Assembly: GCA_016929695.1 (NCBI GenBank)
Contig: JAFGII010000044.1
Location: 1-64,000, forward strand
Origin: Ignavibacteria bacterium
GTDB lineage: Bacteria; Bacteroidota; Ignavibacteria; Tepidaquicellales; Tepidaquicellaceae
Length of the DNA stretch: 64,000 nucleotides
Direction: 5' to 3'
Position numbers and translations under genes: made by a program. Shown piece after piece: positions 23,255 to 30,961 of this stretch. The notes beneath the pieces are model-generated. The model saw only the letters and a list, made by a program, of their open reading frames with translations, made no database searches and was not told where the DNA came from. Numbering within the stretch: position 1 is the first letter of the stretch; the number at the start of each line of letters is the position of its first letter.

Positions 23255-25327
23255 ATGCCGAGAGAAATCAGCATAGAGAAAACACGTAATATAGGCATAA
23301 TGGCTCATATAGATGCCGGTAAAACAACGACAACAGAAAGAATATTGTATTATACCGGAAAAGTACATCGTATGGGTGAAGTGCATGAAGGTGCGGCTAC
23401 AATGGACTGGATGGAACAGGAAAAAGAGCGCGGTATTACAATTACTTCGGCTGCAACTACTTGTTACTGGAGTGGTTACAGGATTAATATTATTGATACA
23501 CCCGGACATGTTGATTTTACTGCGGAGGTAGAACGTTCTCTGAGAGTTCTCGATGGTGCAGTGGCGTTGTTTTGTGCGGTGGGTGGTGTGGAGCCGCAAT
23601 CTGAAACTGTATGGCGTCAGGCAGACAAATACGGAGTTCCAAGAATTGCTTTTGTAAATAAAATGGACAGAGTAGGTGCCGATTTCTTCAAAGCTGTTGA
23701 TATGATGAAAAACCGATTGAAAGCTAACGCAGTTCCGATTCATTTACCGATAGGACAGGGTGATATGTATTCAGGAATAATTGACTTAATTACTATGAAA
23801 GCAAGAATGTTTAATAAAGAGACTCTCGGTACTACGTTTGAAGATATAGAAATACCTTCATCATTTATGAATCAGGCAAATGAATACAGACAAAAGTTGC
23901 TTGAAGCTGTTTCGGATATAAATGACACTTTACTCGAAAAATTTCTTGATAATAAACCAATATCCGAAAAAGAACTTCTTGCCGCTTTGCGCAAAGCTAC
24001 TATCCAGGTTAAGATAATTCCCGTGTTATGCGGTTCGTCCTTTAAAAATAAAGCAATACAAAATTTACTAGATAAAATAGTAGAACTATTGCCGTCACCT
24101 CTGGATCTCGGAGAAATAGTCGGTCATCATTTCCACGAGGATGATCAGGTAATAAGAGAAATGAATGACAATGAAAAATTTACAGCACTTGCTTTTAAAA
24201 TAATGTCAGATCCGTATGTAGGTAAATTAACATTCATAAGAGTATATACAGGAAAATTATCGTCAGGCAGTTATATATATAATGCATCATCAGGCAAGAA
24301 AGAAAGAATCGGCAGATTATTGCAAATGCACGCTAACAGCAGAAAGGAAATTAGTGAAGTTTATTGCGGAGACATAGCGGCAGTCGTAGGTCTGAAACAT
24401 ACCAAGACAGGTGATACGTTATGCGATGAAAAAGACCCGATAATTCTTGAAAAAATAGTGTTTCCAGAACCAGTAATTCAAATTGCCATTGAACCGAAAA
24501 CAAAAGCTGACCAGGACAGATTATCTGAATCACTGGCAAAATTATCAGATGAAGACCCGACTTTCAGGGTTATGACAGATGAAGAGACTTCTCAGACCCT
24601 TATTTCCGGAATGGGAGAACTTCATCTCGAAATTATTGTTGACAGATTAAAAAGAGAGTTTAAAGTAGACGCAAATATTGGAAAACCGCAGGTTGCCTAT
24701 AAAGAAACAATAAGAAAAAAGGTAATTCAGGAAAGTAAATTTGTTAAGCAAACAGGAGGCAGAGGACAATTCGCACACGTTGTTATCGAAATTGAACCTA
24801 ATGGGAAGGGAAAAGGTTATATATTTAGCAATGCCATAACCGGCGGAGTTATTCCCAGAGAATATATACCTTCTGTTTCCAAAGGAATTGAAGAAGCGAT
24901 GAAAAGCGGGGTTCTTGCCGGTTATCCCGTAGAAGACATAAAAGTAACTTTGCTTGACGGCTCATATCACGAAGTTGATTCTTCTGATATAGCTTTTAAA
25001 ATCGCAGGTTCGATAGCGTTTAAAGATGCAGCAAAAAAAGCAGACCCTGTATTACTTGAACCTATAATGAGTGTTGAAGTAGTTACTCCTGATGAATATA
25101 TGGGAGACGTTATGAGTGATTTAAGTTCCAGGCGAGGTAAAATCGGAAAAATGAGCCAGAGAAGCGATGCGCAAATTATCAGGGCTTTGGTTCCGCTTTC
25201 GGAAATGTTCGGTTATGCTACAATATTACGTTCCATGACCCAGGGCAGAGCGATATATTCTATGGAATTTTCGCATTATGATGAAACACCGAAAAATATT
25301 TCGGATTCAATTACTGTACGTAAATAG
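23255..25327 (+). CDS. fusA: Elongation factor G
   Basis: 690 aa translocase GTPase. G1 is [11 protein letters not shown] (17-27), the switch region [10 protein letters not shown]3 DTPGHVDF and G4 [10 protein letters not shown]. Domains II-V follow, including [24 protein letters not shown] domain III and the C-terminal [14 protein letters not shown]. Complete and in frame. The ATG is 19 bp after rpsG. A long antisense open frame inside its 5' end is a codon-bias shadow. Transcription may end at the hairpin at 25358-25377. Confidence 0.97.
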   Translation: MPREISIEKTRNIGIMAHIDAGKTTTTERILYYTGKVHRMGEVHEGAATMDWMEQEKERGITITSAATTCYWSGYRINIIDTPGHVDFTAEVERSLRVLDGAVALFCAVGGVEPQSETVWRQADKYGVPRIAFVNKMDRVGADFFKAVDMMKNRLKANAVPIHLPIGQGDMYSGIIDLITMKARMFNKETLGTTFEDIEIPSSFMNQANEYRQKLLEAVSDINDTLLEKFLDNKPISEKELLAALRKATIQVKIIPVLCGSSFKNKAIQNLLDKIVELLPSPLDLGEIVGHHFHEDDQVIREMNDNEKFTALAFKIMSDPYVGKLTFIRVYTGKLSSGSYIYNASSGKKERIGRLLQMHANSRKEISEVYCGDIAAVVGLKHTKTGDTLCDEKDPIILEKIVFPEPVIQIAIEPKTKADQDRLSESLAKLSDEDPTFRVMTDEETSQTLISGMGELHLEIIVDRLKREFKVDANIGKPQVAYKETIRKKVIQESKFVKQTGGRGQFAHVVIEIEPNGKGKGYIFSNAITGGVIPREYIPSVSKGIEEAMKSGVLAGYPVEDIKVTLLDGSYHEVDSSDIAFKIAGSIAFKDAAKKADPVLLEPIMSVEVVTPDEYMGDVMSDLSSRRGKIGKMSQRSDAQIIRALVPLSEMFGYATILRSMTQGRAIYSMEFSHYDETPKNISDSITVRK

Positions 25328-25357
25328 TTCTTTTAAATATATAAATATATGGGTCAG

Positions 25358-25377
25358 TTCTTGAACAAATTCAAGAA
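25358..25377 (+). terminator. Hairpin after fusA
   Basis: TTCTTGAA (25358-25365) and TTCAAGAA (25370-25377) form a perfect 8-bp stem with loop CAAA. No U-tract follows, so it may slow or process the transcript rather than end it. Confidence 0.35.
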
Positions 25378-25428
25378 TGGAACTCGTCGATCAGGTACAT
25401 AAAACGCTCTATAAAACTTCCTCAGTAG

Positions 25429-25458
25429 AAAGTTTATAAAGTGAAAAGTTTATAAAGG
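25429..25458 (+). repeat. Two direct copies of AAAGTTTATAAAG
   Basis: The 13-mer AAAGTTTATAAAG occurs at 25429-25441 and again at 25445-25457, period 16. Related actttata/ttataaa runs recur on both sides of the tRNA. Function unknown; possibly slippage-derived. Confidence 0.55.
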
Positions 25459-25535
25459 AAATCATCAGAAAGATATACAATCTTTAAATAACTTTACAAA
25501 CTTTATTAACCTTCAACTGAGTAGTTTCCGGTTCT

Positions 25536-25609
25536 GGGTCAGTAGCTCAGTTGGTTAGAGCGCGTGCCTTATAAGCACGAGGTGGGAGGTTCAATTCCTC
25601 CCTGACCCA
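25536..25609 (+). tRNA. tRNA-Ile, anticodon UAU
   Basis: A full cloverleaf of 74 nt. Acceptor GGGTCAG (25536-25542) pairs perfectly with CTGACCC (25602-25608), discriminator A25609. The D-arm is GCTC/GAGC; the anticodon stem CGTGC/GCACG encloses the loop CTTATAA (25568-25574) with anticodon TAT at 25570-25572; the T-arm is GGAGG-TTCAATT-CCTCC. CCA is not encoded. UAU would read AUA directly, whereas most bacteria use a CAU tRNA with lysidine made by TilS. The body looks like a tRNA-Ile2 with C34 changed to U. It lies between fusA and tuf. Confidence 0.93.
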
Positions 25610-25725
25610 CAACACAGTGACAAATTTATAAATATGAAAGTAAAAGGTCAAAAACTTCAACAACTTTATGAATTTTATATACTTTATAAACCTTAAACTA
25701 ATTAAATAAAGGAGAAACATTAAAA

Positions 25726-26934
25726 ATGGCCAAAGAAAAATATGACGTCAGTAAACCTCACGTCAATATTGGAACCATCGGGCATGTCGATCATGGCAAG
25801 ACTACATTGACCGCTGCCATAACTATGGCTCTCGCAAGACGAGGAAATGCAAAAATCAAGAAATTTGACGAAATTGATAAAGCCCCCGAAGAGAGAGCAA
25901 GAGGAATCACAATTGCGACAGCACACGTCGAATACGAGACGGAAAACAGACACTATGCACACGTTGACTGTCCCGGACACGCAGACTACATCAAGAATAT
26001 GATTACAGGAGCTGCTCAGATGGACGGTTCAATTCTCGTTGTAGCAGCAACAGACGGACCGATGCCGCAAACCAGTGAGCACGTTCTTTTAGCAAGGCAG
26101 GTCGGAGTCCCTTCAATTATTGTTTATTTAAACAAGGTTGATGCTGCTGACCCTGAATTACTTGAACTAGTGGAGATGGAAGTCAGAGAACTACTGACAA
26201 AACACGGATTCCCGGGTGATGAAATACCTATAATCAGAGGTAGTGCATTACAGGCAATGGAAGCCGGTCTGGATGAAAATGTAAAAGAGGATGACCCGAG
26301 ACTTGCTTCAATTTGGGAACTTCTTAAAGCTGTTGATGAATATATACCTCAACCGCAAAGAGATTCGGATAAAAATTTCTTAATGCCGGTTGAAGACGTA
26401 TTTTCAATCACAGGACGCGGAACCGTTGCAACAGGAAGAATTGAAAGAGGAAAAGTAAAAGTAAGTGACGAAGTAGAATTAATAGGATTAGGTCAGCATA
26501 AGAAAACGGTTGTTACGGGAGCAGAAATGTTCAATAAAATGCTTGATGAAGCAATCGCGGGATATAACTGCGGATTATTATTAAGAGGAATTGACAAGAA
26601 TGAAATCGAAAGAGGAATGGTGCTTGCTAAACCGGGTTCAATCACACCGCACAAGAAATTTGAAGCACAGGTTTATGTACTTTCAAAGGAAGAAGGCGGA
26701 AGACATACCCCGTTCTCAACCCATTACAGACCGCAATTCTATTTCAGAACAACTGACGTTACCGGAGAAGTAATTTTACCTGAAGGTGTTCAAATGGTAA
26801 TGCCGGGCGATAATGTCGAAAGACTTATTATCCATCTTATTTCCGAAATTGCTATGGAAGAAGGTCTGAAATTTGCTATTCGGGAAGGCGGCAAAACTGT
26901 AGGTGCTGGTATTGTAACGAAAATTCTCGAATAA
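25726..26934 (+). CDS. tuf: Elongation factor Tu
   Basis: 402 aa. G1 [11 protein letters not shown] (19-29), switch [16 protein letters not shown]3 DCPGHADY and G4 NKVDAADPE are present, and domains II and III are complete with the family's GGRHTPF and [10 protein letters not shown]. It delivers aminoacyl-tRNA to the ribosome. A strong ribosome site (aaggag) stands 12-17 nt before the ATG. Codon use is visibly more C/G-ending than in neighbours, as expected of a highly expressed gene. A hairpin follows at 26961-26992. Confidence 0.98.
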   Translation: MAKEKYDVSKPHVNIGTIGHVDHGKTTLTAAITMALARRGNAKIKKFDEIDKAPEERARGITIATAHVEYETENRHYAHVDCPGHADYIKNMITGAAQMDGSILVVAATDGPMPQTSEHVLLARQVGVPSIIVYLNKVDAADPELLELVEMEVRELLTKHGFPGDEIPIIRGSALQAMEAGLDENVKEDDPRLASIWELLKAVDEYIPQPQRDSDKNFLMPVEDVFSITGRGTVATGRIERGKVKVSDEVELIGLGQHKKTVVTGAEMFNKMLDEAIAGYNCGLLLRGIDKNEIERGMVLAKPGSITPHKKFEAQVYVLSKEEGGRHTPFSTHYRPQFYFRTTDVTGEVILPEGVQMVMPGDNVERLIIHLISEIAMEEGLKFAIREGGKTVGAGIVTKILE

Positions 26935-26960
26935 AATAATTTTTTATCAAAGCATTATAT

Positions 26961-26992
26961 GAATACAGGTTGCTTTATTTGCGGCTGTATTC
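26961..26992 (+). terminator. Probable terminator between tuf and rpsJ
   Basis: GAATACAG (26961-26968) pairs with CTGTATTC (26985-26992), continued inward by GTTGC/GCGG with two G-U pairs and a bulge, loop TTTATTT. TTATTATAT follows. It separates the str and S10 gene groups, at least in part. Confidence 0.55.
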
Positions 26993-27031
26993 TTATTATA
27001 TGCCGAGAAATATAATTTAATTGAATTTAAA

Positions 27032-27340
27032 GTGGCGACTCAAAAAATTAGAATTAAACTTAAATCATATGACCATACATTGCTCGATATATGGACGGCA
27101 AAGATTATTAAAACCGTGAAATCTACCGGAGCAATTGTCAGTGGTCCGATTCCGCTACCGACGAAAAAGAATGTATATACCGTTTTAAGGTCTCCTCACG
27201 TTGATAAAAAATCCCGTGAGCAGTTTGAAACAAGGTCTCATAAAAGATTGATTGATATATTGAATTCATCGAACAAGACTGTAGATGCATTAACGAAACT
27301 CGACCCTCCTGGCGGAGTTGATATTGAAATTAAAGTTTAA
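27032..27340 (+). CDS. rpsJ: 30S ribosomal protein S10
   Basis: 102 aa, normal size. [16 protein letters not shown] at the start, the loop region [27 protein letters not shown] and the C-terminal [13 protein letters not shown] identify S10 (also the transcription antitermination factor NusE). The start is GTG at 27032. It heads the S10 gene group, 34 bp before rplC. Confidence 0.97.
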   Translation: MATQKIRIKLKSYDHTLLDIWTAKIIKTVKSTGAIVSGPIPLPTKKNVYTVLRSPHVDKKSREQFETRSHKRLIDILNSSNKTVDALTKLDPPGGVDIEIKV

Positions 27341-27373
27341 TTACTGTTAAAAATTAAATAGTTTGAAAAATCA

Positions 27374-27997
27374 ATGATTGGCTTATTAGGAAAAAAAATA
27401 GGAATGACTACCTATTTTGAAGAATCCGGTAATGCTATACCATGCACAGTAGTTGAAGCAGGTCCTTGTACGGTTACGCAGATTAAAACAAACGAAAAAG
27501 ACGGTTACAATGCAGTACAGTTCGGTTTTGGTGTCAGACGAGAGAAAACAGTGAACAAACCAATAAGAGGAAAATTTGCCGAATTGAAACTTCCTGTTCC
27601 ACGATATATAAAAGAAATTTTAAATTATCCCGTAGATGGTTTGAAAGTTGGTTCAACTGTTAAGGTAGATATATTTAAGGCAGGAGAAACAATCAAAGTA
27701 ACCGGAATATCAAAAGGAAAAGGATTTCAGGGCGTGGTGAAGCGTCATGGATTCAGTGGCGGTGTAAGAACTCACGGTCAAAGTGACCGTGAAAGGGCAC
27801 CCGGTTCAATCGGCGGTTCTTCGTATCCATCCAGAGTATGGAAAGGCCAGAGAATGGCAGGCAGAATGGGCGGAAAAAAAGTAACCGTGCGGAATCTCAA
27901 GGTAGTTAAAGTCATACCCGATTCAAATTTAATGCTCATTAAAGGAGCAATTCCCGGTGCAAATACCGGATTTATAGAAATCTATAAAATTGCATAA
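27374..27997 (+). CDS. rplC: 50S ribosomal protein L3
   Basis: 207 aa. It starts MIGLLGKKIGMT; the central GKGFQGVVKRHGF and the glutamine-bearing loop GGVRTHGQSDRERAPGSIGG (the site methylated in some bacteria) are present, ending in NTGFIEIYK. L3 nucleates 50S assembly near the peptidyl transferase centre. Its TAA overlaps the rplD ATG by one base (TAATG), so the two are translationally coupled. Confidence 0.97.
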   Translation: MIGLLGKKIGMTTYFEESGNAIPCTVVEAGPCTVTQIKTNEKDGYNAVQFGFGVRREKTVNKPIRGKFAELKLPVPRYIKEILNYPVDGLKVGSTVKVDIFKAGETIKVTGISKGKGFQGVVKRHGFSGGVRTHGQSDRERAPGSIGGSSYPSRVWKGQRMAGRMGGKKVTVRNLKVVKVIPDSNLMLIKGAIPGANTGFIEIYKIA

Positions 27998-28626
27998 TGG
28001 AATTAAAAATATATAAAATAGACGGAACGACAAGTGACGATACGGTGAACCTTCCGGATGATGTATTTGGAGTCGAACCTAACACTCATTTGTTGTATCA
28101 GGCAGTAAGGACATATTTATCAAATAAGAGGCAAGGTACACACAAGACAAAGGAAAGAAATGAAATAAGCGGAGGCGGAAAGAAACCGTTCAGGCAGAAA
28201 GGTACCGGCAGAGCCAGACAGGGTACAAGCCGTTCACCTATTAATATCGGAGGCGGAAGAATTTTCGGTCCGAAACCGCATAAATATTACCTATCTATGC
28301 CAAAGAAAGCCGCCAGAATAGCAAGAAAGAGTGCTCTCAGTCTGAAAGCAAAAGAAAATGAAATTATGATTATACAGGATTTTTCTTTTGAAACTCCAAA
28401 GACGAGGGATTTGTTCGGTATTCTCAGATCTTTAAAACTTGATGAAACCAAGACTCTTTTGCTTCTGTCAGAAAAAAATGACCCTGTTTACAAATCCGGA
28501 AGAAATATTCCTAAACTGAATGTTATGATTTCCGATAAGGCGGCTACTTATGATTTGCTGAATAACAAAATACTTCTTATTCAAAAATCTGCCATAGCCC
28601 CTTTATGTAAATCGTTAATTTCATAA
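27997..28626 (+). CDS. rplD: 50S ribosomal protein L4
   Basis: 209 aa. The family core QGTHKTKERNEISGGGKKPFRQKGTGRARQG lies at about 44-74, with the exit-tunnel loop, followed by FGPKPHKYYLSMPKKARR-like residues and a Rossmann-like C-terminal half. In enterobacteria L4 represses its own operon; whether it does so here cannot be told, and no L4 leader structure is recognised. Order S10-L3-L4-L23 is the standard one. Confidence 0.97.
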   Translation: MELKIYKIDGTTSDDTVNLPDDVFGVEPNTHLLYQAVRTYLSNKRQGTHKTKERNEISGGGKKPFRQKGTGRARQGTSRSPINIGGGRIFGPKPHKYYLSMPKKAARIARKSALSLKAKENEIMIIQDFSFETPKTRDLFGILRSLKLDETKTLLLLSEKNDPVYKSGRNIPKLNVMISDKAATYDLLNNKILLIQKSAIAPLCKSLIS

Positions 28627-28635
28627 TTTGATATA

Positions 28636-28950
28636 ATGAAAGACTTATTAAACAGAAAAATAATAATTATCAGTCCGTTAATAACGGAAAAGAACACAAA
28701 TCTGCAGGAAAGCCAAAATCAATACGCTTTTGAAGTATCAAAAAATGCTAATAAAATTGAAATCAAAAAAGCAGTTGAAAAAAAATTTAAAGTAAGAGTA
28801 GTGGATGTAAAGACATCGATTAGAAAAGGTAAAAGCAAAACCCAGTTTACGAAACGTGGCAGATTTCATGGATACAGAGCAGACCGTAAGAAAGCACTTG
28901 TAACTCTTCATAAAGAAGATAAAATTGATTTCCTTGGCACTGCAGAGTAA
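28636..28950 (+). CDS. rplW: 50S ribosomal protein L23
   Basis: 104 aa. IISPLITEKNTNLQESQNQYAFEV at the start and the tunnel-exit segment KAVEKKFKVRVVDVKT identify L23, docking site of trigger factor and SRP. It lies 9 bp after rplD. In nearly all bacteria rplB follows; here the next gene is the primary sigma factor after a 136-bp spacer, so the S10 operon is cut at this point. Confidence 0.97.
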   Translation: MKDLLNRKIIIISPLITEKNTNLQESQNQYAFEVSKNANKIEIKKAVEKKFKVRVVDVKTSIRKGKSKTQFTKRGRFHGYRADRKKALVTLHKEDKIDFLGTAE

Positions 28951-28979
28951 TTCTTTTAAATATTTAATTTATTAACGAT

Positions 28980-29007
28980 ACCGCTGTTATAAAATTGTTG
29001 CTGCGGT
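28980..29007 (+). terminator. Possible terminator after rplW
   Basis: ACCGC (28980-28984) and GCGGT (29003-29007) can pair across an 18-nt loop, followed by TTTTGTT; outer TTAAC/GTTAA extends the fold. Weak, but it lies where the shortened S10 operon should end. Confidence 0.35.
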
Positions 29008-29086
29008 TTTGTTAACTATAATATAATTGAAACTTAATTTAAAAAAGTGGCGTTATAATAAAGTAATCAGTTTATAAAACCTATTT

Positions 29087-29944
29087 ATGAAATTAGGAAA
29101 ACAATATACAAGCAGGGAAAATCAGTCAACAGATATTTACTTAAAAGAAATAAGTAAAACAACCCCCCTTTCAGTTGATGATGAAATTGACTGTGCTAAA
29201 AGAATCAGGCGCGGCGACAAAAGGGCGCTTGATACACTGGTAAAATCAAATTTAAGATTTGTTGTCAGTGTTGCAAAACAGTATCAGAATCAGGGATTAT
29301 CTCTGAACGACCTTATCAACGAAGGTAATCTGGGATTGATAAAAGCTGCGAAAAAATTTGACGAAACAAGAGGGTTCAAATTTATTTCTTATGCCGTCTG
29401 GTGGATAAGACAATCCATCCTTCAGGCACTTGCAGAACAATCAAGGGTAGTAAGACTGCCGCTGAATATAGTTCAACAGAAGAGCAAGATATCGAAGACA
29501 ATAAGTGAACTCGAGCAAAAAAACGAAAGGACTCCCAATGTACTTGAAATCGCGGAAAAGCTCGATATGAGCGTTTACGAGGTTCAGGAAACATTGAAAA
29601 ATTCCGGCGGGCACGTATCTATGGATGCACCCAGTGTTCATGGCGAAGACACAAAACTGATTGATATTATGCCGGATAAAGCAGAGAAAATGCCGGATAC
29701 AAACCTTATGAAAGATTCATTGAGAATAGAGATTGAACGGGCACTCGATACACTTTCGCAGCGTGAAAAAGAAGTTGTGAAACTGTATTACGGACTTGAA
29801 AAAGAAAACCCTCTGACACTCGAGGAAATCGGTGATAAGTATAAACTTACCCGTGAAAGAGTTCGTCAAATCAAGGAAAAAGCAATCAGGAGATTAAGAC
29901 AGGCATCACGCTCAAAAGCCTTGAAAGCGTATTTAGGACAATAA
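29087..29944 (+). CDS. rpoD: Primary RNA polymerase sigma factor (RpoD/SigA, short Bacteroidota type)
   Basis: 285 aa. Region 1.2 ([16 protein letters not shown], about 15-30) opens the protein with no region 1.1. Region 2 has [31 protein letters not shown] and the -10 recognition segment [19 protein letters not shown]. Region 3 follows, and region 4.2 is [28 protein letters not shown]. The length and layout are those of the Bacteroidota housekeeping sigma, which reads TTG/TAnnTTTG promoters, consistent with promoters found in this window. A strong terminator follows at 29966-29994. Its position directly after rplW is unusual. Confidence 0.95.
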   Translation: MKLGKQYTSRENQSTDIYLKEISKTTPLSVDDEIDCAKRIRRGDKRALDTLVKSNLRFVVSVAKQYQNQGLSLNDLINEGNLGLIKAAKKFDETRGFKFISYAVWWIRQSILQALAEQSRVVRLPLNIVQQKSKISKTISELEQKNERTPNVLEIAEKLDMSVYEVQETLKNSGGHVSMDAPSVHGEDTKLIDIMPDKAEKMPDTNLMKDSLRIEIERALDTLSQREKEVVKLYYGLEKENPLTLEEIGDKYKLTRERVRQIKEKAIRRLRQASRSKALKAYLGQ

Positions 29945-29965
29945 TAAAATATTGATTCTTATAAG

Positions 29966-29994
29966 AAACCTGCGGTTATGCTGCGGGTTTTTTT
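29966..29994 (+). terminator. Rho-independent terminator of rpoD
   Basis: AAACCTGCGG (29966-29975), loop TTATG and CTGCGGGTTT (29981-29990) form a 10-bp stem with two G-U pairs, followed directly by TTTT and more T. A classical terminator 22 bp after the sigma-factor stop codon. Confidence 0.85.
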
Positions 29995-30007
29995 ATTTTC
30001 AGATTTA

Positions 30008-30038
30008 TGTAGACACAAGGCATGCCTTTGCCTCTACA
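30008..30038. repeat. REP-like palindromic element
   Basis: TGTAG at 30008 and CTACA at 30034-30038 flank a perfect 12-nt palindrome AAGGCATGCCTT with near-complementary ACACA/TGCCT between. The layout resembles the short palindromic repeats (TAGAG-CAAGGCATGCCTTG-CTCTA type) scattered through many bacterial genomes. Only one copy is seen in the window. Confidence 0.55.
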
Positions 30039-30133
30039 GGGAATGATTAAATGGTTTTTACGTTATCTTGAAATATTACTACTGATTACATAACAAAGAA
30101 GTTGTAATTTTATTGTAAAGTAAATTAATTCAG

Positions 30134-30916
30134 TTGAAATATTTTTCCTTATGTTTTGCCACAATATTTCTTTTCTCATCCTGCGGGAGGCAAAACAATA
30201 TTAAAATAACGCAAATAAAAAATGATACTTCAACATCTGTTGCCAAAAAATCCGGAAAATTTCAGCAGGGTGTTGTATTTCACGGTAATCCTGATGATAA
30301 AAAAATTGCTCTTACATTTGACGCTGACATGACTGAATCTATGTTAAATAAATCAAAAAAAATTTATAATCACGAAATTGAAGACATTCTAAGAAAAAAC
30401 AATGTTAAAGCAACAATATTTGTAGCAGGATTATGGGCAGAATTATACTGGGAACAGTTAAAAAAACTGGCAAACGATACATTATTCGAAATCGGCAATC
30501 ACTCCTTCTCTCATAAATCATTCACGGATAATTGTTTTGGTCTGAAGAAATTATATGACAGTGAAAAAGAAGAAGATATACTCAAAGCACAGGAAACCAT
30601 AAAAAGAATAACCGGAAATTATCCTTCGTTATTCAGATTCCCCGGAGGATGTTATACTGCCGGAGATGTGGAATTAGTAAACAAACTCGGATTGACTGTT
30701 ATACATTGGGATGTAATCAGCGGTGATGCTGTGTGGAAAAATCCTCGTAAGATAATTCAAAATGTTCTGAATAAATCAAAGAACGGTTCAATTATTGTAA
30801 TGCATTTTCCGGGGAATAGAAGGACTTCTTTGACTGCAGAATCTCTTCAAATAATAATAGATGAATTAAAGAAAAAAAGATTCGAAATTGTAAAGGTATC
30901 GGAATTAATAATGTAA
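30134..30916 (+). CDS. Polysaccharide deacetylase (NodB domain) lipoprotein
   Basis: 260 aa. A lipoprotein signal ends in LFSSC (C17). The NodB/CE4 fold shows motif 1 TFDAD (61-65, D63 and D65), motif 2 HSFSH (H123, H127), motif 3 RFPGG, motif 4 DVISGDA and motif 5 IVMHFPG. It would remove N-acetyl groups from peptidoglycan or another amino sugar polymer in the periplasm or at the outer membrane. The start is TTG at 30134, which alone gives the full signal peptide. Monocistronic, between a terminator and a convergent gene 45 bp away. Confidence 0.88.
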   Translation: MKYFSLCFATIFLFSSCGRQNNIKITQIKNDTSTSVAKKSGKFQQGVVFHGNPDDKKIALTFDADMTESMLNKSKKIYNHEIEDILRKNNVKATIFVAGLWAELYWEQLKKLANDTLFEIGNHSFSHKSFTDNCFGLKKLYDSEKEEDILKAQETIKRITGNYPSLFRFPGGCYTAGDVELVNKLGLTVIHWDVISGDAVWKNPRKIIQNVLNKSKNGSIIVMHFPGNRRTSLTAESLQIIIDELKKKRFEIVKVSELIM

Positions 30917-30961
30917 TTTTTATTGTCAAATTGAAAAATTGTAAGCGATCAACTTAATCTG

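Larger units (their letters stand above)
25328..25725. other. fusA-tuf spacer with tRNA gene and short repeats
   Basis: 398 bp. It contains a hairpin (25358-25377), two copies of AAAGTTTATAAAG 16 bp apart (25429 and 25445), and the tRNA-Ile gene. After the tRNA, AT-rich sequence with further actttata-like runs leads to a strong ribosome site (aaggag) before tuf. No other gene is seen. Confidence 0.6.

Noticed and set aside
23252..23743. 163-codon minus-strand open frame over the 5' end of fusA
   Set aside because: Lies wholly antisense to the conserved EF-G GTPase domain; composition (many His, Cys, Ser) is that of a shadow.
25568..25574. Reading the tRNA as the ordinary GAU or CAU isoleucine tRNA
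   Set aside because: The seven-base loop CTTATAA is fixed by a perfect 5-bp stem on both sides, so position 34 is T.
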